This document shows positions 33,725 through 45,531 of a stretch of 64,000 bases of DNA, piece after piece. This stretch comes from Diplolepis rosae (Eukaryota > Arthropoda > Insecta > Hymenoptera > Diplolepididae). Location: NCBI GenBank assembly GCA_030998225.1, contig JAPYXD010000704.1, positions 11,036,001 to 11,100,000 of the forward strand, read 5' to 3'. A program made the position numbers and the translations under genes. The notes beneath the pieces are model-generated. The model was not told the origin of the DNA and ran no database searches. It saw nothing but the letters and a program-made list of their open reading frames with translations. Every line of letters starts with the position of its first letter. The first letter of the stretch is position 1.

Positions 33725-34554
33725 AAATTTAAGGTATTTCAAAATATTTAAATGATTTTAGGATATTTTAAAATACTTAAGAATATGTCAAGATACTTCA
33801 AGATACATTTCAGACTGTAGATTATTCCAATGACTTCAAGATATTTTGAATACTTCAGAATTTGTCAACATTTTTCCAGAAACTTTTATACTTTAGATTA
33901 TATCAATCTTCTGTAGGAAATTTGAGGGCATTGAAGATTTTACTTTATAATATTTGAAGGATCTTAAAGTACTTCAAGATATTTCAATGATTTTTTAGGA
34001 TATTTGAAAATTCCTTAGAATATGTCAAGATACTTTAGGATACATTCCATACTTTAGATTATTCCAATGACTCGACGATATTTCAAAATACTTTTGTACT
34101 TTAGATTATTTTAATCTTCTTCAAGATATTAAAATGTTATCAGGATATTTCAAAGTTCTTCAAAATATTTTGAGATACTTTAAGATTTCTTATTCACTTT
34201 ATAATATTTGAAGAATTTTAAGGTACTTTGAGATATTTCAAAATACTTTAGAATGTGTCAAGATAATACATGAAGAAGCATTCTACACTATAGATTATTC
34301 CAATGACTTCAAGATATTTCAAAATACGTTAGAATTTGTCAAAATACTTCCAGATACTTTTATAATTTAAATTATTTTAATCTTCTTCAAGATATTTAAG
34401 GGTCATCTTGATATTTCAAAGTTTTTCAAAATATTTTAAGAATCTAAGATTTCTTAGTGCCTTTGTAATATTTGGAGAATATTAAGGTACTTCAAGAATT
34501 TCAATAATTGCAGGATATTTAAAAATACTTTAGAATATGTCAAGATACAAAGAT
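33725..34554 (+). repeat. 10-bp satellite, block S1
   Basis: Decamer-like words follow one another: ATACTTCAAG, ATATTTCAAA, ATACTTTAGA, ATATGTCAAG, ATACATTCCA. The register of about 10 bp is kept with occasional slips. Orientation is called plus (TTCAAGATA reads on the plus strand). Confidence 0.9.
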
Positions 34555-34628
34555 AACGTAAAATTTGACGATATTTATGATGCTTTTGAGTAAAGGTATC
34601 TTAAAATTGCGAAAAATGTACTGAATTT
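34555..34628 (+). repeat. Direct repeat R2, right copy
   Basis: Second copy of 33647-33720, directly after satellite block S1. Confidence 0.8.
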
Positions 34629-34629
34629 T

Positions 34630-35754
34630 TCATAGGAAGAAAAAAGACAATTTACATTATTTTCTGTAGGTTTGGAAAATCAAAGTACTTCCACTTTAAA
34701 AACTTGATTTTTTAGGCGAACAATCCGATTTTTCAAAGAATATTAAAACGCTTTGCATTTCAAATTAAAATTGAAGACCTTTTGACTGATTAAGATGAAA
34801 ATCCAACGAATTATATGCAAATGTCAAATTATATTTCACGAACCGTTTTTGACCGATTGCATCCCTGATTTTTATTATTTACGTGGATGTAGCTGTAGTG
34901 CTCGGCCAATTGAGTCTAGTTATACACAAATCTCAATCCTGCATTACATCACTGTCTCTAAATTCAGGAGGGTGTACCCGCCCCACAATCCCATCTGTAA
35001 CATCACACGCCATTGGCTGCTGCGTGCAAAGTGATTAAAAACAGAGAACGGCGACAGCATTCCCATCCACCCTTTCCCTTTAACATCTCTGTTTTACCCT
35101 CTACTACTACATCAGTGAACGGGATGACAACCACAAATGCCCGAGGGAAGAAATCGCTGGACTGCAAACGATCTCAAACGGATTTTGAGAATCCTAGTCC
35201 AAACGTTTCAGATAGAACGTGGATATATCTTCATTTTCTCTTGTTCTATCTTTTCCTCCAGTCTCAAGGATATTTCGTATAACTATATTTTTAGCTCATC
35301 ACAGTTTTAGACTTTCTTTCATTCTCGTTTCTTCCTTTAGTAGCTTGAGATAATGCATGTTATTAATACACTCAAGTCTAATGAAATTGAAAACTTCGCT
35401 GCTCTGTAACAAAGGACGGAGCGAGCATAGTTGGGTAACTACGTCTAATGATTTCTAGAGCTCTTTCCCTCGTCTCTTTAGTACGACAGTTATCTCGGGT
35501 ACTGCCTTGTCTTTGTTCTACCGAATAGGTTGAATATCCTCTTTTACAAGTTCCCTACTGAGAAATTCTTAAACAGAATATAGTTCTCATGGTACGAGAG
35601 TATTTTTCATTTCTAGAAAAAGATACGATTACTTTTAATTCAATGTAGATTTATTTTAATATTTGCAGTGTTTGCTGATTGGCTTTAGGGTCCATAAATA
35701 AAAAAAACTTTAAAAACACCTAAGATAAAAAATTAGACCAAGTTTATGTACAAG
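34630..35754. other. Balanced island between satellite blocks
   Basis: 34850-35560 is balanced and appears only once. The frames at 34795-35034 and 35013-35282 overlap out of phase and have no domain motif, although the second ends in a hydrophobic stretch (IYLHFLLFYLFLQ). A CCATTGGC box lies at about 35011. It could be regulatory or part of an exon; no call is made. Confidence 0.35.
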
Positions 35755-35963
35755 TGTAATGACTTCAAGATACTTCAAGAAACATTCCATACTTTAGATT
35801 ATTCCAATGACTTCAAGATATTTAAAAATACTTTAGAATTTGTCAAGATTAAGAAACTTTAAGATTTCCTAATGAAATTATAAAATTTGGAGAATTTTGA
35901 GGTACTTCAAGATATTTCAATGATTTCAGAATATTTGAAAATACTATAGAATATGTCAAGATA

Positions 35964-37311
35964 GGGGAGAAGCGGCGAAATTGGCGCGTCGTCTAAATTG
36001 GCGCACCCTATTTTTCAGAAAATGATAACATAACAAAAAATAAAAATAGTTCTATCGTGTGCATTCTTGTATGATATGTATTTAATAGAAAAAATTATAA
36101 AAATCTAATTGCTTAATACAGTTTTATTGCGATTAATCGTTTTTTGGCATAATGGTTATGTTCGAAGCCATTGAGTTAAATCGTTAAATAATAGTAATTC
36201 AAGGTGAATTAGATTAATGCAGCGATTTTATAACCTTTGATATTTAATCTTACGATTAGGATAGAATATTTGTATGAAAAAATAAGCATTTTACGTAAAA
36301 AGTATTTAATTAATGAACGATACACTTGCGGCAAAATTGGCGCATACGAGATTCAAATCAGAGGCGAAGTTGGCACACGTGTTGTGTTTCTGGAAACCGG
36401 TGACTGAAGTCAAGTGCTCGGATGTTTATGATTGAAAATATAAAGAAGATAGTAAGTACACAATTATTAATATATAGATATATACATTTGAATGTTGCTG
36501 GACTTTTCTGCTAATCTTTTTCTTAAGATTTTTTGTGACATGGGAGGTAATGTGGTTCGCAAAACTGATGTAACGACTTTGTAAGGTTATATTCATTTGA
36601 ACAATCAGTGGTTAAATTTTTTTTTAAGTTTGAGGTATTAAGGCATTTTAAAAGCGATTTTTAATAATTAATTTGCAGTCTGACAGTGTTTTGAAAGTTT
36701 TCTCGATTTTAAGATGTGAAAGCAATGTAAGTAAAAAATTTGTATTTTTGATTGATTGTTTATATTATTTATAAGTCTTCTAAAGTTAATAATTGTATAT
36801 ACTTCTGATTACCAATTCAAATAATTCTCTATAAAAATGATTTCAATTTGAATATTCACTTAAATATCCACAATTGCCAGTATTTTATTGTACAAATATA
36901 AAATATATTTTAACTTTGGCTGGTTTATGTGAATAAAGGTATAAAAAACTTCACATATCTTGATATACTATCTCAAATTTAGTTTCAAATTATAACTACC
37001 TCTTTTCATCAACCTTTGCTACTGAAATGTAATTCTAAATCTATGAAAATATAACTAATACGTGGCAAGAGAAGATTATAATATTAGTGCGTCAATTTAC
37101 CCGACATGGCGGGTAAATTGACGCAGGTGCAGTCCTTCGGAAATCTGAATAAAAACCTGCTTTAATAATTTTCAATGCAATCTTTATCCATTGGAAAGTA
37201 TAGAAAAGATATCCAGCTATTGAATAAATATTTTTTCATAATTTTTAGTCATATACTTTCTTTTTAAACTCGCACTTTCTATTAGGTGCGCCAATTTCGC
37301 CGCTTCTCCCC
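35964..37311. mobile_element. 1.35-kb TA-flanked element in satellite
   Basis: Perfect 24-bp inverted ends beginning GGGGAGAAGCGGCGAAATTG (then GCGC) at 35964 and, from the right, 37311. TA lies on both sides, and the satellite word CAAGATACTTCAAG is restored by removing the element with one TA. This shows a TA target, as for Tc1/mariner or pogo elements. AAATTGGCGCA-like words recur inside the left end (about 35995, 36333, and AAGTTGGCACA at 36367), and an internal hairpin sits at 37089. No transposase frame is present. Confidence 0.9.
37089..37124. repeat. Perfect 15-bp stem hairpin
   Basis: GCGTCAATTTACCCG, loop ACATGG, then CGGGTAAATTGACGC. It lies inside the 1.35-kb element and carries the same CAATTT core as its ends. 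Confidence 0.92.
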
Positions 37312-37460
37312 TACTTCAAGATACATTCCATACTTTAGATTATTCTAATGACTTCGAGATATTTAAGGATCTTCAGGATATTTCAAAGTTCTTCGGAATA
37401 TTTAATTATAAGATACTTCAAGATTTCTTAGTGACGTTATAATATTTGGAGAATTTTCAG

Positions 37461-37569
37461 GTGAATTTAAAGAATTTGAAATTTTTCTATGGAAAAAAGA
37501 CGCTTTCGACTGCGCTGGGATTCGAGTCCAGGTCTTTCGATTGACATTTGAAGTCAACTGAATAATTTT
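37461..37569 (-). repeat. tRNA-derived 3' half (SINE-like), copy 2
   Basis: On the minus strand: an anticodon-type arm TTGAC-TTCAAAT-GTCAA (37541-37557; CAA in the anticodon position), an 8-9 base variable region, a T arm with loop CTCGAAT (37514-37530), GCGCAGTCG in place of the acceptor strand, then AAAGCGTC and six T. The insertion is flanked by GAATTTTCAG (37451-37460) and GAATTTTGAG (37570-37579), a 10-bp near-duplication within satellite sequence, as expected for LINE-type retroposition. D arm and 5' acceptor strand are missing. Same family as 16175-16245. Confidence 0.78.
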
Positions 37570-37878
37570 GAATTTTGAGGTACTTCAAGATATTTCAATG
37601 ATTTCAGGATATTTCACAATACTTTAGAATATGCCAAGATACTTCAAGAAACATTCCATACTTTAGATTATTCCAATGACTTGAAGATATTTCAAAATAC
37701 ATTAGAATATTTCAAGATACTTTTGTACTATTGATTATTTCAATCTTCTTCAAGATATTTAAGGGTCATCTGGGTTATTTTAAAGTGACTTTGTAATATT
37801 TGGAGAATATTAAGGTATAAAAATTTGCGATTATATCTTTCAATATATAATATATTGTAATTTAATATATTTCATTTC

Positions 37879-38043
37879 ATTGAAATATATTATACAATAT
37901 AAATATATTAAATATATTGAAAATGTCGGAATGAAAACAATTTCAGACATTTAGAGAAAAATGAAGCTTTTTATTCAAAACAACTAGATTTTTATTAAAT
38001 TTCTGAATATTCTGCAAAATTTTATTTTAAAAAAACTAGTAAA
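37879..38043 (+). repeat. Direct repeat R1, right copy
   Basis: Second copy of 33151-33316, following satellite block S2. Confidence 0.85.
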
Positions 38044-40079
38044 GAATGTGTGAATAATACGTTCTATTAACTTTTAAGTTTTTAAGTTTGAGGTTTCCTT
38101 TCATTCCATATATTTTTTTACCTTTTTTGGATTTTATACGAGCCATTTAGCTGAAAATGCAATTTCACTCAGACAAAAATACTTGTAAAAGGTTAAATTT
38201 TTTTGAATTTTTTTCCCCATTCTATTCATTTTATTCACTGCTGATATTATAAACGTTATTGCACGTTATTCCATTAACAATTGGACCTTATATACATTTT
38301 TAACGCATTCGCTGCACATCCGATTACATCAACGTTTATCATAACTTTATTAAGTGAGTGTGGAGCATGAACTCAAACCGTACATTTTTGACTGATTTTT
38401 TTAACTCATGACGAAATTTATAGAAAAACTCCTCTGAAGCTGAACTTAAAATATAAAATTATTTTAATGGAAATTCCATTTAAAATTAATTAGACAGAAG
38501 TTTCAAGTTTCAATTCACAAAGACTGAAATTTTATATTTTTTTAAGAAAAACAGTTTTAACAGATAACGTGTTGTTTCACTGTACACAATAAAAATTTCA
38601 TCTGAAACACTGTATTTTCGATAAATATTCATTTTTACTATTGACTAATTATTTCAAATTCTACAAAATAATTGCGAAATCACTTTTACGCAAAAATTAA
38701 GGAAGAACTGGACAGACAGCAAGACAAAAATTAGTTGAACCGATTTTCTAAATTTGTTTTCAGTGGAACTGCGAAAAATTTTATCTCCAATAAAATAAGT
38801 CATCAAAAGTTTTAATTGAATGAAAATTAGAATCATATTCAAAAATAGCTGAAAAGAACTCAAATTTACCTATAGATTCCAATCATCATAAAATTTTTTT
38901 AATTTTCATATGATTAGAACTTATCGTGATTTTATACAGAATGGTCACAAGTGGGTTACAATCCAATATTGCGGATAAAATTTTAAAAATTCTTCAGTGT
39001 AGGTATAGCTCAGTTTCATAAAGTTTTTGAATCCAGCGATTTTGAAAATCTTATAAAATCATTTCAGATTAAAGAATTCTAAAATTCTGAGTCTAAATTA
39101 TTTGAACTGAATAAGATTTTTCTTTTGGTGTATATATACCACCCAGCGGAACAATTTTTATCAGAATATTTTCTATTTTCGTCAATTTCTTCTTTCCAGT
39201 TCATCTAAGTATAAAACCCTATGGTTTGGACGATGCTTCACTGAACGAGCATTTTCTCTCAATTCTCGGAAAAGTCACGTAAAGAAATTTCCAAGCAATG
39301 AGAGGGGCATACGGTGTCCATTCGGTTCGCGGCTGATCGTCGAGCCCTTCGGTTTCCGAGTACCTGTGGGATTTTATCGAGAAGCTCGAGAGTTTTCGAA
39401 GCTCCTTTTCTTTCTACCAGGAAAGTTCCATACCTCTTGAAAAAGCCGAGAAAGGAAGCCAAGCACGTACGTACCTCCTTCAGCCCTGTCCAAACCACGT
39501 GTCGGCCGTCCATTCCTTTACGTAACGTCTACCCTCGCCCTCTTTCGAAAGAGCCGAACCTCGTCGAGGGATTTCAAAATGCTGGATATCCTACCTTTTC
39601 TACCTTCTACTTACACCTCTGTCTATTTCTTCCTTCACGTATGTCCAGATTACGGACATATTCATCCATATCGTTGAAACTGAGAAAAACTATCGGAATA
39701 TCAAGACGTAACTTGCGTTTACGGTATTTGAGACACGTTTTTTGTCTCTAACTAGGACACTTTCTCGTATAAATGTGGAAACTAAAAACTGACTACACTG
39801 TTTCTTATCAAGATTGAATCGAAGAAATTCCCTTTGGGTTCGTCCAACCGTCAAGTGCGGTTTCTCTACTTGCCAGTAGTACCATTTGGTTCCATTCAGA
39901 CAAATGTGTTCTCTAAACCCTATGGAGTGGTATTCCACTTGACTAGAATTAAATTTCATCACTACTTTGCCTGATAAGAAGTGAGCCTATCTAATTGAAG
40001 ACATATGAAATATAAAATATATCAATGTTAATCCATAACTTGGCACAATTATTTTTTTGCTTATGTTACTATACGAATT
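38044..40079. other. AT-rich DNA and balanced island at 39200-39960
   Basis: 38044-39190 holds nothing I recognise. 39200-39960 is balanced and single-copy within the window. The plus frame at 39314-39751 (145 residues, Arg/Ser/Pro/Leu-rich) and minus frames 39259-39513 and 39690-39962 overlap it; none has a domain motif or clean splice sites. Candidate conserved non-coding DNA. Confidence 0.4.
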
Positions 40080-41830
40080 TTTATTTCAAGATATCTCAAG
40101 GTATTTTATAATATTTAAGGATACTTCAAAGTTTTTCAAAAAATTTTAAGATACTTTGAGATTTCTCAGTGACTTTTTAATATTTGGAGAATTTTAAGGT
40201 ACTTCAAGATATTTAAATGATTTCAATATATTCCAAAATACTTTGAAATATGTCGAAATACTTCAAGCTACATTCCATACTTTAGATTATTCCAATAACA
40301 TTAAGATATTTCAAAATACATTAGAATTCAAGATACTTCAAGATACATTCCATATTTTAGATTATTTCAATGATTTCAAGATATTTTCAAATACTTTAGA
40401 ATCTGTCAAGATACTTCCAGATAATTTTATAGTTTAGATTATTTCAATCTTCTTTAAGACATTCAATGGTCTTCAACATATTTCAAAGTTTTTCAAAATA
40501 TTTTGAGATACTTTAAGATTTCTTATTCACTTTATAATATTTGAAGAATTTTAAGGTACTTCAAGATATTTAAATGATTTCAGAATATTCTAAAATACTT
40601 TGAAATATGTCGAGATACTTCAAGCTACATTCCATACTTTAGATTATTCCAATAACATTAAGATATTTCAAAATACATTAGAATTCAAGATACTTCAAGA
40701 TACATTCCATATTTTAGATTATTTCAATGATTTCAAGATATTTTCAAATACTTTAGAATTTGTCAAGATACTTCCAGATACTTTTATAGTTTAGATTATT
40801 TCAATCTTCTTTAAGACATTCAATGGTCTTCAACATATTTCAAAGTTCTTCAAAATATTTTAAGATACTTTGAGATTTCTTATTCACTTCATAACATTCG
40901 AAGAATTTTAAGGTACTTTGAGATATTTCAATGATTTTAGGGTATTTTTTGAAATACTTTAGTATATGTCAAGATACTTCGAGATACATTCCATACTTTA
41001 GATTATTCCAATGACTTCAAGATATTTCAAAATACATTAGAATATATCAAGATACATTAGCATATTTCAACGTACTCCAGGATATTTCAATGACTTGAAG
41101 ATATTTCAAAATACTTTAGAATATGTCAAGATACTTCCAGATACTTTATAATATTTTAAGAATTTTTATGTACTTTGAGATATTTCAATGATTTCAGGAT
41201 ATTATTTGAAATACTTTATAATATGTCAAGATACTTCAAGATACATTCCATACTTTAGATTATTCCAATGACTTCAAGATATTTCAAAATACATTAGAAT
41301 ATATCAAGATACATTAGCATATTTCAACGTACTCCAGGATATTTCAATGACTCGAAGGTATTTCAAAATAGGTTAGAATATGTCAAGATGCTTTAGATTA
41401 TTCCAATGACTTCGGGATATTTCAAAATACTCCAGAATATTTCAATATACTTCCAGTTATTTCAATTCTTCAGAATATTTTAAGATACTTCAGAATATTT
41501 CGAGGTACCTCAAGATATTTAAATTACTGTAAGATATTTTAAAACACTGCAGATTGTCTTAAGATACATTAAAATATTTCAATGTACTTTATGATATTTA
41601 ACATACTGCAGGATATTTTACATACTTCAACATATATTATTTTAATATATGTTTTTATTTTATATAACATTTAATATTTCATAATTCAGAATATTTTAAT
41701 GTATTTCTAGACATTCGAAATTATTTTATGATATTTAAATATACCTTAGAACATTTCAAAATACTTTAGAATATTATTCGAAGATACTTAGTAATATTCC
41801 AAAGTACTTTGAGATATTTCAAGATACACT
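40080..41830 (+). repeat. 10-bp satellite, block S3 with 357- and 257-bp units
   Basis: Long block in plus orientation. The segment around 40243 recurs at 40600 almost unchanged (offset 357 bp), giving two near-identical 64-residue frames that are by-products. Another unit recurs at 40981 and 41238 (offset 257 bp). The right end decays into TATATA at about 41890-41908. Confidence 0.92.
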
Positions 41831-42735
41831 GTAAAAAAATCATTTCAATTTATGTATGAGTATGTAATATACATATATATGAATATCTAATATATATATA
41901 TATATATCAACCAAGGAAGTATTTAGGTCAAGTAATGAATTAACATCCTTATATTTTACGAACCGCGAGATAGTTTTATGAACCCTTTAGCTGTATATAA
42001 TCGTATATCTGTGTGAATTTTATATTTGCATTAAACTGCTACTGAAAGGGAGAATACATAGTTCGTTCACATGCGAACATGTTTACAATTTCTCTGATAT
42101 CAGAGAAACAGACATCTAATTAGCGTTGGACAGAGGAAGCCTTTCAGTCAGGAAAGAGTTACGAGGAAACATTACGAGGCAACTTTGGCGAGTGCATTGG
42201 AGAATAAAGAGAAGATGAAAAAGTAGACAAATTCCAGTACTGAGTAGAATTTTAAAAAAAGTCTCTGAGGCGGAACTTCGTTTTGCGAAGCGTACGATTA
42301 ATTTGAGGAGCGTTTCGCAAACAACATCAACGTGTATTTGATGCGTTTCTTCATACATACTCTCCTTCTTGCTTGCTTTACCATTTCCACCTCTTTCCGC
42401 TTCTATCTTTCCCTCAATGTTTTCTCTTGCAGTGAAAACCCCTTCGGTCATTAGCCGTGTCCGCGGCTAACACTGTGGTAATATTTCCTACCGCGTAAAA
42501 CAGGAGCGAACAACAATGTGACAGGACTTATGGTAAATGCGCCATTATACTCGGCAACCAGCATTCATGCTTTACACTGCTTTTCAGCGAGATGTATATG
42601 ACATACAACCTCGAAAACTTATTGTTTAATTTTCGGGACAGTTAAAGTTTTGTACAACTATTCAAGCTGGATTCATTCATTAAGGGCATGTGATACTTAA
42701 GAAAAGCAGCAAGTTAATATGAATAACTTAGTCCA
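41831..42735. other. TA repeat and balanced island
   Basis: A short (TA)n tract at about 41891-41908, then a balanced stretch 42110-42640. A minus frame at 42116-42451 (111 residues) begins Glu/Lys-rich and has one hydrophobic run (ICLLFHLLFIL). It matches nothing I know and is listed only as a possible frame. Confidence 0.35.
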
Positions 42736-42743
42736 GTTTCTAC

Positions 42744-43864
42744 TAGAGGTGTGCAAAAAGATTCGATCCGATATTGGCCTCCGTCGAATGTCTAATATTC
42801 GACATCCGAAGCGCCCTTCTTCGGATGTCGAATATTCGACATTCGATCGGCCGCCCGTCGAATGTCGAATAATCGACATCCGAAGCACGTCCGATCGAAT
42901 GATGGATTTTTAACATTCGACCGGCGCAGTAGCTAGTTTGCAATTTTTAATCAGACATTACACAATATACATTGAATAGTTGTATTTTAATTTTATATTG
43001 TCATATTTAAAGAATAAAAAAATATTAATTATTTCAATTTGACACATTAATGTTACATAATTTTAACTAATTTTTTAGAAATATATAATTATTCATTTTA
43101 TTAAATGTAAATATAGTATTAAATGTAAAATAATTTGTAAATCAATTTTTAAAGTTATTATTAATAGTTTATCATATGGGAATCGTGAGTCGAAAGAATT
43201 CGTTTTTTTATATGCGATTTATTCATATCACTTAAAGGAATGTGTGTTAAAATTATTTGAAGAATCAGGCAACGTGATTTGTATTTAATAAAATAACTAC
43301 AGAATCAAATTCTATACGCCTGAAAACTCGAGACAAATAATTATACGCACAGGGACTGTACACATTTATATATATTTAACAATTTTAATATTTTTAACTA
43401 ACTCACTAAAATTTATCCTATACCATAAAACTCTACAACTGAAACAGGACATAATAATTTTAATTTTGGAAATTTGAATAAACTTTACACAATAAAACTC
43501 TGTACGATAAAAGAGAAAACCCTGCTGAACATAATTTTATTAATAATTTTTTAAGCACAATGAAAATAATCTAAGTTGTGCATAAGACTAGAAATAATAA
43601 ATTCTTTCGACTATGGCGATATAAAATTAAAATACAATTATACAATGTATGTATATTGTCTGATGTCTGGTTAAAAGTTGCAAACTACATCCTGCGCTCA
43701 TCGAATGTTCAATATCCGAATTGAGGCGCTTCGGATTTCGAATATTCGACATTCGACAGACAGCCGATCGAATGTCGAAAATCCGACATCCGAAGAAGGG
43801 CGCTTCGGATCAAATAAAGCGAATCGAATTTGCGACATTCGATCCGACAGAATGCACACGTCTG
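42744..43864. mobile_element. Non-autonomous hAT element
   Basis: A perfect 8-bp target duplication GTTTCTAC lies at 42736-42743 and 43865-43872. Ends are TAGAGGTGTGCAAAAAGATT and, from the right, CAGACGTGTGCATTCTGTCG, a hAT-type terminus (consensus CAGAGGTGTGCA). Arms of about 240 bp pair through CGAATGTCGAATATTCGACA words, GCAAACTAC/GTAGCTAGTTTGC and a subterminal AATATACATTG-like stretch. The middle is AT-rich and non-coding. Frames at 42697-42943 and 43678-44020 come from the palindromic words. Confidence 0.93.
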
Positions 43865-43872
43865 GTTTCTAC

Positions 43873-44066
43873 ATGTTCGTGTCCAAAATAGACATAATTT
43901 TCTTTTCAAAATTTGAAAAATGGTAGAGAAAATGAAAACGGGCGTAGATAACTTTTTTTCAATTTTGAAACCAAAAGTAGTATGTCTACGTCTGTTTTTA
44001 TCTTCTCTATCATTTCGCAAATTTTGAAGAGAAAATTATATGTATTTTAGATACAAACATGTAAAA
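43873..44066. mobile_element. Palindromic MITE next to hAT element
   Basis: Arms of about 80 bp: ACATGTTCGTGTCCAAAATA and, from the right, ACATGTTTGTATCTAAAATA, pairing on through TAATTTTCTYTTCAAAATTT and GATAGAGAARAT. The hAT target site sits at its left edge, so the hAT element probably landed at the tip of this MITE. Confidence 0.8.
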
Positions 44067-44260
44067 ATTATTTCGTTCCAGGTTTTACATGTGTTCAAGG
44101 ACTTAAAAAAGAGTCGTAAAAAACTTTGCAAATTTTTAAAAATTGATTCAATATCTGACATTATATAGGTCATAATAAATTTTTAAGTTATGTTCAAGAC
44201 TTTTAGTAAAAACAAGAACAAATCATCAAAAATTTGGCCCACATTTTGTATTGTTGATAG

Positions 44261-44500
44261 ATAATGCCCCATAAAATTGTATGGCCTAAGTGACTTTGTC
44301 AAAATTTTAAATACGAAAATAATACTTCTATTAAAACGTTATCTAAAAAACACTTATTCATGTTAATGGCTTTTTCTTAACTCTTAAATAATACTAAAAA
44401 TACATTCTAAGCACATAATTAATCTTTTTCGTTATCAGATATACACGGGTTGACATTAAATTAATGTAACATAATCATTCATTGCTTCGAAGTTTGATCG
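44261..44500 (+). repeat. Direct repeat R3, left copy
   Basis: About 240 bp matching 45291-45531 (ATAATGYCCC, ACGTTATCTAAAAAACACTT, TTCATGTTAATGGCTTTTTC, GAAGTTTGATCG). The copies bracket satellite block S4. Confidence 0.92.
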
Positions 44501-44506
44501 TATATT

Positions 44507-45290
44507 TTTAAGTATATGAAATATCCCAATGCATGTAAAACACCTTTAAAGCACGTTGAAATATTTTAAAGTATATCAAGTGTATTATAGTTTGTTAAAT
44601 ATCCTAGTCACTAAAATATTTTTAAAAATGTTGGAATACTCAAAAGTACCTTGGAACATTCTAAAGTATATGAAGTATCTTGGTTTGCGTCGAATATCTT
44701 AAAGTATCTTGACTTATCCGGAGTAACTTCGATATCTTGAAGAAACTTTAAATATCCCAAGGTACCTTGATGTATTTTCAAGTATGTGGAATATCTTAAA
44801 GAATTTAGAATAACAACGTATGAAATACTGAAGTACCTTAAAATATTCTAAAGTATCTTGAAATACTTTAAAGTCACTCAAATATCTCAAAAAATATTTA
44901 AATACTTAGAAGTACCTTGGAACATTCAAAAGTATATGAAGTATCTTGGTTTGCGTTGAATATCTAAAAGTATCTTGACTTATCCGGAGTAACTTCGATA
45001 TCTTGAAGAAACTTTAAATATCCCAAGGTACCTTGATGTATTTTCAAGTATGTGGAATATCTTAAAGAATTTAGAATAACAACGTATGAAATACTGAAGT
45101 ACCTTAAAATATTCTAAAGTATCTTGAAATACTTTAAAGTCACTCAAATATCTCAAAAAATATTTAAATACTCAGGAGTACCTTGGAATATGTATGAAGT
45201 TTGTGAAATAACTTGAAGTATTTGGAATATTCTAATGCACGTAAAACACTTTTGAAGCAAGTTGAAACATTTTGAAGTTTATCAAATGTT
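44507..45290 (-). repeat. 10-bp satellite, block S4, 266-bp unit
   Basis: Same satellite but in the opposite orientation (TATCTTGAAGTAT words on the plus strand). A segment with TCTTGGTTTGCGTYGAATAT recurs nearly unchanged with an offset of 266 bp (AGTACCTTGGAACATT at 44645 and 44911). Confidence 0.9.
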
Positions 45291-45531
45291 ATAATGTCCC
45301 GTAAAATTGTATAGCCTGAGTGACTTTATCAAAATTTCAAATACGAAAATAATACTCTTATTAAAACGTTATCTAAAAAACACTTATTCATGTTAATGGC
45401 TTTTTCCCAACTCTTAAATAATACTAGAAATGCGTTCCACAAGCACATAATTAATCTTTTGCGTCATCAGATGTACAAGGCTTGACATCAAATTAATGTA
45501 ACATAATCATTCATTGCTCGAAGTTTGATCG
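45291..45531 (+). repeat. Direct repeat R3, right copy
   Basis: Second copy of 44261-44500. Confidence 0.92.

Larger units (their letters stand above)
35755..37815 (+). repeat. 10-bp satellite, block S2, twice interrupted
   Basis: Satellite of the same sequence and orientation as S1 in three parts: 35755-35963, 37312-37460 and 37570-37815. The gaps are a TA-flanked DNA element and a tRNA-derived insertion. Because the satellite sequence is predictable, it gives the pre-insertion target of both. Confidence 0.88.

Noticed and set aside
39314..39751. 145-residue plus-strand frame as a gene
   Set aside because: No domain, biased Arg/Ser/Leu content, minus strand also open, and no clean splice or start context. 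Left as an island.
40243..40794. Two nearly identical 64-residue frames (KIFQNTLEFKILQDTFHIL)
   Set aside because: They are the 10-bp satellite read in one frame (30 nt = 10 residues) and repeat because of the 357-bp unit. No independent coding signal.
31200..41900. Possible CRISPR array from regularly spaced repeats
   Set aside because: The words are contiguous without unique spacers, diverged and AT-rich in a eukaryotic context; this is a satellite.
42116..42451. 111-residue minus-strand frame with a hydrophobic run
   Set aside because: No recognisable family, no signal peptide at the start, and no transcription signals. Not enough to call a gene.
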